This document shows, in pieces, positions 1 through 8,066 of a DNA stretch of 24,689 nucleotides. Location of the stretch: positions 1 through 24,689 of the forward strand of contig JAGMES010000063.1 of assembly GCA_023128035.1 (NCBI GenBank), in the 5' to 3' direction. Below the pieces are notes generated by a model. That model made no database searches and was not told the DNA's origin. It worked only from the letters and a program-made list of their open reading frames with translations. Both the position numbers and the translations under genes were made by a program. Position 1 is the stretch's first letter. Every line of letters starts with the position of its first letter. This DNA comes from Halanaerobiales bacterium. Lineage in GTDB: Bacteria > Bacillota_F > Halanaerobiia > DY22613.

Positions 1-114
1 AGAAAATTGAATTTACAGGCTCTAGACTCGTTTTTACCTAGGTAACGTAGTCGCTGCCTTTAACATTCAATCTTTGTAATAAATTCTACAAAAGTGCAAC
101 TGCCCGTCGCACAC

Positions 115-143
115 AAAAAGACCACGAAAATTCTCGTGGTCTT
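115..143 (-). terminator. Intrinsic terminator after pheT
   Basis: A 10-bp perfect stem (118-127 with 134-143, loop 128-133) is followed, read leftward, by a short T run (rc of 115-119). It starts a few bases past the pheT stop codon and closes the pheST unit. Nothing convincing is seen from 1 to 114. Confidence 0.85.
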
Positions 144-148
144 AAAAT

Positions 149-2545
149 TTACTTTCGAATCTCAGCTTCTAACTCACCTTTAAGCTGTGTTAAGAGCTCA
201 TCAATTATTTTATTAACTTCTTCATCAGTTAACGTCCGATCACTTCCACGATAACTCATTGCAAAAGCCATACTCTTCTTACCATTTGGAACCTGCTCTC
301 CCTGATAAAGATCAAAGAGTTCTACATCTTCTAAAAACTCAGATCCTGTAGTTTTGATGATATCTTCAATCTCTTTGTGAGATACATTTTCATCTACCAA
401 AAGAGCAATATCTCTCGTCAAAGCAGGGAATTTAGGTAATTCCGCAAAACGCAGCTCAACAGAGTTTAGGTTTACAATCTTCTCAAAATCCAATTCAAAA
501 ATGGTTACCTTATCTTCTAAATCAAAGTTTTCTAATACATCAGGATGAATCTCACCCAAATAGCCTAATACTTGACCTCTTGCTTTTACAACAGACGTCC
601 GACCTGGATGCATACTCTCATGCTTTGCTTTTTCAAACTCAAGTTCACCTAAACCAAACTTTTTAGCATAAGCATCTAAAATTCCTTTCAGATAAAAGAA
701 CCCTGCTGCTTTTTGATTCCATAAATTTTCAACCATAACTCCCATTACCGCACCTGCTAACATCCGCTTTTCTAAAGGTAATACATCCTCTGTTGGATGG
801 TAAACTCGAGCCAACTCATAAATCTGAACTTCCTTAGCCCGTCGCTTACTGTTAAAGGAAACTACCTTCAAAAGATCAGAAATCAAGGTACGGCGCATAA
901 CCGCATATTCTTCACTGATTGGATTCATCAGCTTAATCGAATTTCTCCATTCATGATCTGGATTCAATCCAATCTTATCATATGCTTTTGGATTTATAAA
1001 ACTATAATTCATCGTTTCATATAATCCCACTGCATTCATAAACTCTCTAGTATCTTCTTCCATCCTCTGCGAATGACTCATTTTACCCATTTTATAACTA
1101 CTTACAGGTAAATGAGCTGGAATATTATCATACCCATAAAGACGAGCTATTTCTTCTAAAAGATCTGCTTCGCGTTCCACATCACCGCGGAAAGTAGGTA
1201 TAGTAACATTTAAACTATCACCATCTAACTTAATTGCGAATCCAAGGCGATTCAAAAGATCACTAATCTCACTATGCTCTAACTCAATACCCAAAACCTG
1301 TTTAACTCTATGAATACGAAGTCTAATCATCTTTGGTTTTTGAGCTACAGGATAGATATCAATAATTCCAGTAGCAATCTCTCCACCTGCTAATTCTTGA
1401 ATCATTTGAGCTGCCCGATTACTTGCATCGATAACAGCTTCTATATCTACTCCACGCTCAAAGCGATATGAAGATTCACTATGAAGTCCAAAACGTCTTG
1501 CTGTTTTTCTTATGGTAACAGGATTAAAATAAGCAGACTCAAGTAATATATTTGTTGTCTCTTCTTGAACCTCACTATTCGTTCCACCCATTACTCCAGC
1601 AATACAGACTGGCTTCTCAGTATCACAAATTGCCAACATATTTGAATCCAATTTACGTTCTACCTCATCTAGTGTAACAATATTTTCGTCATTACTGGCC
1701 CGACGAACCACTATCTTATGATCATTTACTTTATCATAATCGAAAGCATGGAGAGGCTGACCCAATTCCATCATAACATAGTTAGTCACATCTACAACAT
1801 TATTAATTGAACGCACTCCAGCGGCTTCCAGACGCTTTTTCAGCCACTCTGGAGATTCAGCAACCTTAACATTGCGAATCACTCTTGCAGTATATCTTAG
1901 GCATAGTTCAGGATCTTTGATCTCTACAGAAGCCAGTTCTGTCACTGCAGGACCAGTCTCTGTCACTACAATCTCTAGTTTCTTCAAAGATTGACCAACT
2001 CTTGCAGCAACTTCTCTAGCAACTCCGATCATACTCAAACAATGAGCAAAGTTTGGAGTTAAATCTACAATGAGAATCACATCATCTAACCCCATCATTT
2101 TTACAAAAGAATCTCCTGCCTTACATTCCTGTTCAATAATCATCACACCAGGCTGACGTTCTTCAATCAAACCTAACTCATCTTCAGAGCAGATCATTCC
2201 ATAAGAAGTTACACCCCTAAGCTTTGCCTTTTTAATCTTCATTCCACTAGGCATAGTTACTCCAATTGTCGCAATAGGAACCTTTGCGCCCACAAAAATA
2301 TTTGAAGCACCACAAACAATCTCCAAAACTTCTGTCCCAACATCAACTTTAGCAACCCTGAGTTTATCTGCATTCGGATGTGCTTCAATCCCTTTAATCT
2401 CACCAACTACTATATCTTCTAAGCCCTTACCAGGCTCTTTAATTCCGTCAACCTCAAGTCCAGCTTTTGTTAAAAGCATCGCCAATTCTTCAGGATTGAG
2501 GTTGAAATCAACATATTCTTTTAACCAAGTATAAGATACCTGCAT
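149..2545 (-). CDS. pheT: Phenylalanine--tRNA ligase beta subunit
   Basis: Beta subunit of the cytoplasmic alpha2-beta2 enzyme that charges tRNA-Phe. The protein has about 798 residues, the usual full length for bacterial PheT. It begins MQVSYTWLKEYV, followed by an EMAP/OB-type tRNA-binding domain (about residues 40-150), the B3/B4 editing domain (about 200-400, with GQPLHAFDYDK), the B5 domain, the catalytic-like core and a C-terminal ferredoxin-fold anticodon-binding domain (about 705 to the end, starting near LPKFPALTRDIALLVDE). I chose the ATG at 2545; a GTG lies directly upstream at 2548 and shares the AAAGGA ribosome-binding site. The gene lies 31 bases after pheS, is co-transcribed with it, and is controlled by the upstream Phe T-box. 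Nothing looks broken. Confidence 0.97.
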   Translation of the reverse strand: MQVSYTWLKEYVDFNLNPEELAMLLTKAGLEVDGIKEPGKGLEDIVVGEIKGIEAHPNADKLRVAKVDVGTEVLEIVCGASNIFVGAKVPIATIGVTMPSGMKIKKAKLRGVTSYGMICSEDELGLIEERQPGVMIIEQECKAGDSFVKMMGLDDVILIVDLTPNFAHCLSMIGVAREVAARVGQSLKKLEIVVTETGPAVTELASVEIKDPELCLRYTARVIRNVKVAESPEWLKKRLEAAGVRSINNVVDVTNYVMMELGQPLHAFDYDKVNDHKIVVRRASNDENIVTLDEVERKLDSNMLAICDTEKPVCIAGVMGGTNSEVQEETTNILLESAYFNPVTIRKTARRFGLHSESSYRFERGVDIEAVIDASNRAAQMIQELAGGEIATGIIDIYPVAQKPKMIRLRIHRVKQVLGIELEHSEISDLLNRLGFAIKLDGDSLNVTIPTFRGDVEREADLLEEIARLYGYDNIPAHLPVSSYKMGKMSHSQRMEEDTREFMNAVGLYETMNYSFINPKAYDKIGLNPDHEWRNSIKLMNPISEEYAVMRRTLISDLLKVVSFNSKRRAKEVQIYELARVYHPTEDVLPLEKRMLAGAVMGVMVENLWNQKAAGFFYLKGILDAYAKKFGLGELEFEKAKHESMHPGRTSVVKARGQVLGYLGEIHPDVLENFDLEDKVTIFELDFEKIVNLNSVELRFAELPKFPALTRDIALLVDENVSHKEIEDIIKTTGSEFLEDVELFDLYQGEQVPNGKKSMAFAMSYRGSDRTLTDEEVNKIIDELLTQLKGELEAEIRK

Positions 2546-2576
2546 CACGACACCATCCTTTCTTAACGTCTAATCC

Positions 2577-3593
2577 TTAGAATTGTTTCAAAAACCGAAG
2601 ATCATTTTCATATAATAAACGAATATCAGTTATTCCATATTTTAACATAGCCACTCGTTCAATACCCATACCAAATGCAAAACCACTATACTCCTCAGGA
2701 TCAATATTAGACATCTCTAACACCCGTGGATGAACCATTCCAGCACCCATAATCTCTAACCACCCAGATCCTTTACAGACTTTACACCCTTCACCATCAC
2801 ACAGAATACAGGAGACATCTATTTCTGCACTTGGCTCTGTAAAAGGAAAATAACTCGGTCTAAACCTAGTTTTCCGATTCTCACCAAAGATCTCTTTAAT
2901 CATAACATCAAGCATACCTTTTAAATGAGTAAAGTTAATATCTTTATCAATCACCAAACCCTCTACCTGATGAAATACCGGAGTATGGGTTGAATCCAAG
3001 TCTACTCGATAAACACGACCAGGTGCAATAATCCTAATAGGAAGATCGCCCTTTTTCATTGTCCGTACCTGAACTGGTGAAGTATGAGTTCTTAATAAAA
3101 CTTCCTCAGTGATATAGAAAGAATCCTGCATATCACGAGCAGGATGCCAACGTGGCATATTTAAAGCTTCAAAATTATGATACTCATCTTCAATCTCAAA
3201 GCCTTCTGCAATATCAAAACCCAATCCTAAAAATATTTTATTCAACTCTTTGAAGATAGAAGTAAGAGGATGAACTGTGCCATAACCTACACTAAGTCCT
3301 GGCAAAGTTACATCAATCTCCTCTTTTTCTAATCTCTTTAACTTCACTTCATTCTCCAAAGCAGTTTTTCGTTCTCCAATTAAAGATTCAATTTCACCTT
3401 TAATCGTATTAGCTAAAGCCCCAATTACAGGGCGTTCTTCAGGAGAAAGTTTACCCATCCCTTTTAAAACACTTGTAATCTCACCTTTTTTTCCGAGAAA
3501 TCTGACTCTAAGCTGATTAAGCATATCAAGATTCTCAGCAGCATTCACAAGCTGAAGTGCTTCTTCTGAAATACTTTTGAGCTTCTCTTTCAT
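2577..3593 (-). CDS. pheS: Phenylalanine--tRNA ligase alpha subunit
   Basis: Catalytic alpha subunit of phenylalanyl-tRNA synthetase, 338 residues, typical for Firmicutes. An N-terminal coiled-coil (about 1-85) is followed by a class II synthetase core. Visible class II features include [14 protein letters not shown], the motif 2 region with [12 protein letters not shown] and [21 protein letters not shown], and the motif 3 region [15 protein letters not shown] near the C-terminus. The segment with CxxCxGxGCxxC (about residues 262-272, read from [17 protein letters not shown]) is the small Cys-rich insertion seen in many PheS. The start ATG has an AAGGAGGT ribosome-binding site seven bases upstream. 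The gene is the first after the T-box leader and forms an operon with pheT. Confidence 0.97.
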   Translation of the reverse strand: MKEKLKSISEEALQLVNAAENLDMLNQLRVRFLGKKGEITSVLKGMGKLSPEERPVIGALANTIKGEIESLIGERKTALENEVKLKRLEKEEIDVTLPGLSVGYGTVHPLTSIFKELNKIFLGLGFDIAEGFEIEDEYHNFEALNMPRWHPARDMQDSFYITEEVLLRTHTSPVQVRTMKKGDLPIRIIAPGRVYRVDLDSTHTPVFHQVEGLVIDKDINFTHLKGMLDVMIKEIFGENRKTRFRPSYFPFTEPSAEIDVSCILCDGEGCKVCKGSGWLEIMGAGMVHPRVLEMSNIDPEEYSGFAFGMGIERVAMLKYGITDIRLLYENDLRFLKQF

Positions 3594-3640
3594 CTCATCG
3601 ACCTCCTTAAAAATAATCTTCCTAACTTCATTTATATAAC

Positions 3641-3896
3641 AAAAAAACCTCTCATCCCAAACAAGGGACGAGAGGTTTACTTCCGCGGTACCACCCTAAT
3701 TAGACATACTTACCCAAAATGAAAGAAAATATGACCCACTCATTTTCCGATAACGGGGAACACCGTTCCAGCCTACTTAATTTTCAGCTGACAGCTCCAG
3801 AGTGAACTTCATTTAGCTTAAATTTAGAGATGCTCTCAGCCCGGTGACATCCCCTCCCTGTTAATCTCTACTAAACTACTCTCTCTTTCATAGCCT
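3641..3896 (-). promoter_or_regulatory. T-box leader, tRNA-Phe (specifier TTC)
   Basis: Read leftward, the leader has the Stem I landmarks (GAGAGAGTAG near 3880), a specifier loop in which TTC (3806-3804) follows GAAG and precedes ACTCTGGAGC, the T-box core AGGGTGGTACCGCGG (3697-3683), and a terminator (AAACCTCTC 3645-3653 paired with 3670-3678) ending in seven T. TTC is a Phe codon, matching pheS downstream. Uncharged tRNA-Phe is expected to stabilise the antiterminator and switch pheST on. The 5' boundary is approximate. Confidence 0.93.
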
Positions 3897-3920
3897 TTAT
3901 TGGCGCATACGCCTATATAA

Positions 3921-4025
3921 CTATTTTACTTCAAAAGTATCTCTATAAGCAAGATATGCCATCACAGAACCGGTCTTCTCAAATAAACTCCACAAATAAC
4001 CTGCGAAATTTGCGGTCGTTTTCAC
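3921..4025 (-). CDS. YqzL-like small protein (34 residues)
   Basis: Short ORF just upstream of the Phe T-box, starting with GTG at 4025 after a GAAAGGA ribosome-binding site about nine bases away. The product is 34 residues; residues 10-29 read YLWSLFEKTGSVMAYLAYRD. This W-x-x-F-x-x-TG-x-x-x-x-YL-x-Y pattern resembles the YqzL family, a very short Firmicutes protein of unknown function. A good promoter (4103-4131) lies upstream and no terminator separates it from the T-box, so readthrough into the pheST leader is possible. The assignment rests on the motif alone. It could also be a leader peptide, but its codon content (no Phe run) does not suggest classical attenuation. Confidence 0.6.
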   Translation of the reverse strand: MKTTANFAGYLWSLFEKTGSVMAYLAYRDTFEVK

Positions 4026-4102
4026 CAGACCACATCCTTTCAAGAGAATAGCTTGAAATTATAGTTTTATTAGCCAAATAATTTAATCATTTGATTACTC
4101 AA

Positions 4103-4131
4103 ATTATATCACACTTATTATCTCTTGACAA
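4103..4131 (-). promoter_or_regulatory. Sigma-A promoter for yqzL-like gene / pheST leader
   Basis: Read leftward: -35 TTGTCA (4131-4126), 17-base spacer, -10 TATAAT (4108-4103). It stands just beyond the 163-bp repeat that ends the upstream transcription unit. Transcription from here would include the small YqzL-like gene and run into the T-box. A weaker internal promoter between that gene and the T-box is possible. Confidence 0.75.
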
Positions 4132-4157
4132 GGTAAATCACTAAATTCCAGAGATCA

Positions 4158-4320
4158 AAGTCGAAATAATAACAAGTTATTATTTCTTAAGTTTAACGAC
4201 TTCAGAAGGGGGATTTTGCCCCTTCAAGAAGTGGTCGCCCACTAAAGTTTTAACATCATTCAAATTAATCCGCCCTCACCTATAGACGAGGGGGCTTACC
4301 CTTCTGAAATGTCGTTAAAT
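4158..4320 (-). repeat. 163-bp structured interspersed repeat, copy A
   Basis: Near-identical to copy B at 14731-14893 and of the same length. From right to left it contains a terminal block ATTTAACGACATTTCAGAAGG, a GC-rich hairpin (about 4272-4295), a variable A/T linker, a second GC hairpin (about 4205-4226), the inverted counterpart of the terminal block (CCTTCTGAAGTCGTTAAA), and a 10-bp AT stem with loop CAAG (4163-4186). The inverted ends and internal hairpins suggest a MITE-like or IS200/IS605-derived palindromic element, or a structured terminator. It overlaps the last 12 codons and stop of the methyltransferase gene. Confidence 0.8.
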
Positions 4321-5125
4321 TCTGACGCACTCCTTCAAATATAATAACTCCTGCTGCGACAGCTACATTTAATGATTCAGCTTTCGGATCCATCGGAATT
4401 TTAACCAATTGATCCATCACATTTATCACTTCTGAATTTATCCCATTTCCCTCATTTCCTACCACCAAAACTGTTGGCCTGGTAAAATCAACTTCAAAAT
4501 GCCATCTTTCTGCCTCTAAAGCAGCCGCAATCAGTTGGTACCCAGATTCATGCAAATCACCACATAAAAACTCTATATTTTCGGCTCTTAAGATAGGGAA
4601 CTTATATACTGCTCCCATAGTCGCCCGTAAGCTTTTTGGATTATATAAATCTACTGTGCCTTTAGTTAAAATAGCACCTGACCATCCTGCTCCTGATGCC
4701 GCTCGTAAAATTGTTCCCAAATTACCAGGATCTTGAACACCGTTTATCATTATAATATGCGGATACAAACTCTTATGTGCAAAGATATCTTTCAATGTAA
4801 ATTCTGGTTGCTTTAAGATTGCGATTATTCCTTGAGGAGTTTCTGTATCCGAAATTTCAGAAAATAACCTTTCATCCAATAGGCTAATCTTAATTCCTAA
4901 CTCGTCTAGTTGTGCAAGAAGTCTCATTCCTCTAGGATTATCCTTTAAAATAGGTGAATAAAATATTTGAACAAACTTAGCTCCATCTTTGAGAGCGTCC
5001 TCGATTATTCGTATCCCTTCTATAACAAACATTTTCTCCTGTTCTCGATACTTTTTCTTCTCTAAAGAACGTAAAAATTTAATCTCTGGATTTTTATTGC
5101 TTATAATTTTATTATGCCTAATCAT
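4280..5125 (-). CDS. TrmH/SpoU-family RNA 2'-O-methyltransferase
   Basis: Predicted SAM-dependent 2'-O-ribose methyltransferase acting on rRNA or tRNA, 281 residues. An N-terminal RNA-binding (SpoU substrate-binding) domain covers about residues 15-100. The knotted SPOUT catalytic domain then shows motif 1 (NGVQDPGNLGTILRAA, near 125-140), motif 2 (VVGNEGNGI, near 220) and motif 3 (MDPKAESLNVAVAAGVIIFE, near 240-265). It resembles the YsgA/RlmB branch often found upstream of pheST in Firmicutes, and the location fits. The ATG has AAGGAGG upstream. The last 12 residues (LTTFQKGKPPRL) and the stop are encoded inside the interspersed repeat, so the natural C-terminus has been replaced or extended by the repeat. 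The target nucleotide cannot be read from the sequence. Confidence 0.92.
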   Translation of the reverse strand: MIRHNKIISNKNPEIKFLRSLEKKKYREQEKMFVIEGIRIIEDALKDGAKFVQIFYSPILKDNPRGMRLLAQLDELGIKISLLDERLFSEISDTETPQGIIAILKQPEFTLKDIFAHKSLYPHIIMINGVQDPGNLGTILRAASGAGWSGAILTKGTVDLYNPKSLRATMGAVYKFPILRAENIEFLCGDLHESGYQLIAAALEAERWHFEVDFTRPTVLVVGNEGNGINSEVINVMDQLVKIPMDPKAESLNVAVAAGVIIFEGVRQNLTTFQKGKPPRL

Positions 5126-5159
5126 ACCCTAACTCCTCCTTAAGAGGCCTTCTATATAC

Positions 5160-5807
5160 TTATAATTTTCTCAATTTATCAAGTAATTGATTTTCACCAA
5201 CCACAATAAGCACATCTCCATCTTTTATTTCATCACTAGCTGCAGGAGAAATATTAATCCGTTCTCCTTCTTTTACAGCAATCACATTGACTCCAAATCT
5301 ACTACGGAACTGTAATTCCGTAAGAGTCTTCCCTATCATTCCTTTTGTAGCCAGAATCTCCACTATACTATAATTGGGTGCAAATTCTATAAAGTCTAGC
5401 ATATTAGAAGAAACCAGATTTAAAGCAATCCGCTTTCCCATATCCCGTTCAGGATAAACAATCTTATTCGCTCCTACTTTTTCTAAAACTTTACCATGCA
5501 AAGGATCAACAGCTTTAGTCACTACATAACGAACTCCCATCTCTTTTAAGATCATGGTTGTTAAGATATTTGAATGAATATTAGATCCTATTGCTACCAC
5601 TGCTACATCAAAATTCCTTAAACCCAGTGAATTCATAGCATTTTCATCTGTCGAGTCTGCCTGAACAGCATAGGTCACCAAATTTGACATTTCCTGCACC
5701 AAAGCCTCGTCTCTATCAATTACTAAAACATCGTAATCCCGTTCAGCTAGAGTTTTAGCTACACTAGAACCAAAACGACCTAATCCAATTACAACAAACT
5801 GTCTCAT
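5160..5807 (-). CDS. Potassium uptake regulatory subunit, TrkA/KtrA family (module 1)
   Basis: Cytoplasmic RCK-type gating subunit of a Ktr/Trk potassium uptake system, 215 residues, the standard single-RCK KtrA/KtrC length. The N-terminal Rossmann domain opens with VIGLGRFGSSVAKTL (GxGxxG) and has an acidic residue at the end of strand 2 (VLVIDRD), typical of NAD(H)/ATP-binding RCK domains. The TrkA_C domain (about 135-215) is present; in B. subtilis KtrA this domain binds c-di-AMP, which is family knowledge, not seen here. AGGAGG lies eight bases before ATG. It follows its membrane partner by 29 bases and is closely similar to the second trkA copy at 7399-8046 (duplicated module). Confidence 0.93.
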   Translation of the reverse strand: MRQFVVIGLGRFGSSVAKTLAERDYDVLVIDRDEALVQEMSNLVTYAVQADSTDENAMNSLGLRNFDVAVVAIGSNIHSNILTTMILKEMGVRYVVTKAVDPLHGKVLEKVGANKIVYPERDMGKRIALNLVSSNMLDFIEFAPNYSIVEILATKGMIGKTLTELQFRSRFGVNVIAVKEGERINISPAASDEIKDGDVLIVVGENQLLDKLRKL

Positions 5808-5836
5808 CCAACATACCTCCTATCCTTGCGTCACAA

Positions 5837-7165
5837 TTATCCTATCATCATTTTCTCTTCTGGATATCGGATGGAAACCTTTTCACGTTGTTCTCCAATT
5901 GCAAGAGCTAACGTCATCGGACCTACTCTGCCAACAAACATAGTCAGTATAATCAAAAACCGACCAATTAGCGACAGATTTCCTGTAATTCCAGTGGATA
6001 GCCCAACAGTTCCAAAAGCTGATACTGTTTCAAAAAAGAGATCTAAAAATTCCATCTCTTCGGTTACTGTTAAAACTATAACCACTGCAATGATCAATAA
6101 TATTCCAATCATTACAACTACTAACGCTTTAAATATTGTCATATGAGACAAGCGACGTTGAAAAATCACTACATCATCACGATTTCTAGTAAAAGCCCAT
6201 AATACAAATAATAAAGTTCCAAAAGTAGTTGTTTTAACTCCTCCACCTGTAGAACCTGGCGATGAACCGATAAACATCAATATTGTTATAAAAAAGATCG
6301 ACGCTCGGGTCATCTTTGAAAAAGGTATAGAATTAAATCCCGCTGTTCTAGGCGTCACACCTTGAAAATATGCCGCTGCTACCTTCCCACTTAAACTTAA
6401 TGGTCCTAACGTATCTGGATTGTTATATTCCAATCCTAAGATCACTATAGTTCCAATTACTATCAGCAAAATTGAAATCGTCAATACAACTTTTGTATGT
6501 AAAGAAAATTTTCTAAATTGACGACAATTATAAATTTCTGCGATCACCGCGAAACCAATTCCACCTATGATAAATAAGCCAGTAATCACTAAAATAACAT
6601 ACCAATCTGTAGTGAAATTTACCAGACTATTTCCAAACAGATCAAATCCTGCATTGTTAAAAGCAGAAATTGAATGGAAAAATCCAAAAAACACAGCTTG
6701 AACAGGTGACATCATCGAAATAAACTTAAAAAACAATAATATTGCGCCCAAAACTTCTATAAACAATGTTAAAATCACTACATAACGGACAAGATCAATC
6801 AACCCCTTAAGATTACTAGCATTCATCTCCTCTTGAATAACCAAGCGTTCTTTAAGAGTGATTCGCTTTCCCAACAACAACATTACCAAGGTAGAGGTAG
6901 TCATGAAGCCAAATCCGCCAATCTGAATTAATAACATAATTATAACTTTCCCAAAAACAGTCCAATGAGATGCGGTATTTACCACAATGAGTCCTGTTAC
7001 TGCAGTCGCTGAAGTCGCAGTAAAGAGTGCATCCATTAAAGACGTTTCATCCCCAGAAGCTGTTGCTATAGGCAAACTAAGTAAAATAGTTCCGATTACT
7101 ATAACTATTAGATAGCCCATCACTAGTATTCGTGTTGGCGTAAAAAGTGATTTATATTGAATAAT
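5837..7165 (-). CDS. Potassium transporter membrane subunit, TrkH/KtrB family (module 1), AUU start proposed
   Basis: Ion-conducting subunit with four M1-P-M2 repeats; filter-like loops are visible at TATSATAVTGLIVV, FNNAGFDLFGNS, TPRTAGFNSIPF and SAFGTVGLSTGIT. The first ATG (7120) or GTG (7123) would cut off a conserved stretch: upstream codons read IIQYKSLFTPTRILVMGYL, matching the start of the paralogue (LSPAQILAAGYF). The frame is open back to a TGA at 7171-7169 and has no ATG, GTG or TTG before 7123. A strong GGAGGTG lies six and nine bases before two ATT codons (7165 and 7162). I therefore propose an AUU start at 7165 (or 7162), giving about 442 residues. It pairs with the trkA-like gene downstream. 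Confidence 0.9.
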   Translation of the reverse strand: MIQYKSLFTPTRILVMGYLIVIVIGTILLSLPIATASGDETSLMDALFTATSATAVTGLIVVNTASHWTVFGKVIIMLLIQIGGFGFMTTSTLVMLLLGKRITLKERLVIQEEMNASNLKGLIDLVRYVVILTLFIEVLGAILLFFKFISMMSPVQAVFFGFFHSISAFNNAGFDLFGNSLVNFTTDWYVILVITGLFIIGGIGFAVIAEIYNCRQFRKFSLHTKVVLTISILLIVIGTIVILGLEYNNPDTLGPLSLSGKVAAAYFQGVTPRTAGFNSIPFSKMTRASIFFITILMFIGSSPGSTGGGVKTTTFGTLLFVLWAFTRNRDDVVIFQRRLSHMTIFKALVVVMIGILLIIAVVIVLTVTEEMEFLDLFFETVSAFGTVGLSTGITGNLSLIGRFLIILTMFVGRVGPMTLALAIGEQREKVSIRYPEEKMMIG

Positions 7166-7193
7166 GAATCACCTCCAGATTTCTTTTTACAAT

Positions 7194-7316
7194 ATGATTA
7201 TCCCACAAAAAGTATTTTAGTCACACTCACATACTATATATAGTGTTAAAACTGTCTATTCGGCACTATATATAGTATGTGAGCTTTTGTGTGACTACTT
7301 TTTGTGGGATAATCAT
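7194..7316. repeat. Long near-perfect inverted repeat (52/53-bp arms)
   Basis: Left arm 7194-7245 and right arm 7264-7316 match as inverted copies: a 21-bp perfect outer stem, an unequal 12/13-base middle, and a 19-bp perfect inner stem ending in the self-complementary CACTATATATAGTG. The 18-base loop is 7246-7263. It fills the gap between the two potassium modules. It could be a MITE-like insertion, a transcription or mRNA-stability barrier, or a regulator site. It has no T run after the stem on either strand like a normal terminator. Confidence 0.85.
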
Positions 7317-7360
7317 AAGATACCCTGAGGTGACTCTTTTTAGCCAGAATAAAGTTTACA

Positions 7361-7400
7361 AAGAAAGGATATTCCCAGCGCATTGCGCGAGGAATATCCT
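7361..7400 (-). terminator. Terminator after second trkA
   Basis: A 10-bp stem (7366-7375 with 7391-7400) with an inner GCGC/GCGC pair and, read leftward, a T-rich tail (TTTCTTTG). The stem overlaps the trkA stop codon at 7399-7401. It separates the riboswitch-controlled module from module 1. Confidence 0.8.
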
Positions 7401-8046
7401 AATACTTTCTTAACTTCTCTAAATGATCATTATTCCCCATCACTATCAAAATATCACCATCTTTAATCTCATCTGTAGCCTTAAGTGTTACGATAATATC
7501 TTCACCATTTTTAATTGCAATCACATTCACTCCAAAACGTGTCCTGAATTGAAGATCGCTTAACGAATGACCATAAAATTTAGGTGAAGCTATTACTTCT
7601 TGAATAGTGTAATCAGGAGAAAGTTCAATATAATCTAAAACATTAGATGATACCAGACTATTTGCTACTCTAATACCCATGTCTCTTTCAGGGTACACCA
7701 CTCGATCAGCACCAATTTTCGTCAATACTTTTCCTTGTAGTTCTGTCTGGGCTTTAACAACTACATATTCAACACCTAATTCTTTCACAATCAAGGTAGT
7801 TAATATGCTAGCATGTAAATCAGAACCAGTACTAATAATTGCCACATCAAAATTTCGAACTCCAAGTGATTTCATCGTCTCTTCATCAGTGGCATCTGCT
7901 TGAACAGCATGGGTTACCTCCATCGCAAATGACTGAACCTTTTCTCCATCAGAATCGATGGCAAGTACATCACATCCTCTTTGAGTTAAGGTTCTAGCAA
8001 CTGATGAACCAAATCTTCCCAGACCAATTACAACAAACTGTTTCAT
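7399..8046 (-). CDS. Potassium uptake regulatory subunit, TrkA/KtrA family (module 2)
   Basis: Second RCK gating subunit, 215 residues, collinear with the copy at 5160-5807 along its whole length. The Rossmann fold starts VIGLGRFGSSVARTL, with the acidic cofactor-contact residue in VLAIDSD, followed by the TrkA_C domain (about 135-215). It should sit as a cytoplasmic ring under its TrkH/KtrB partner encoded 20 bases upstream. A GGAGGTGG ribosome-binding site precedes ATG by six to seven bases. It is transcribed with the membrane subunit from the c-di-AMP riboswitch leader. The TAG stop lies within the terminator hairpin. Confidence 0.94.
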   Translation of the reverse strand: MKQFVVIGLGRFGSSVARTLTQRGCDVLAIDSDGEKVQSFAMEVTHAVQADATDEETMKSLGVRNFDVAIISTGSDLHASILTTLIVKELGVEYVVVKAQTELQGKVLTKIGADRVVYPERDMGIRVANSLVSSNVLDYIELSPDYTIQEVIASPKFYGHSLSDLQFRTRFGVNVIAIKNGEDIIVTLKATDEIKDGDILIVMGNNDHLEKLRKY

Positions 8047-8066
8047 AAAGCCACCTCCAAGATGTT

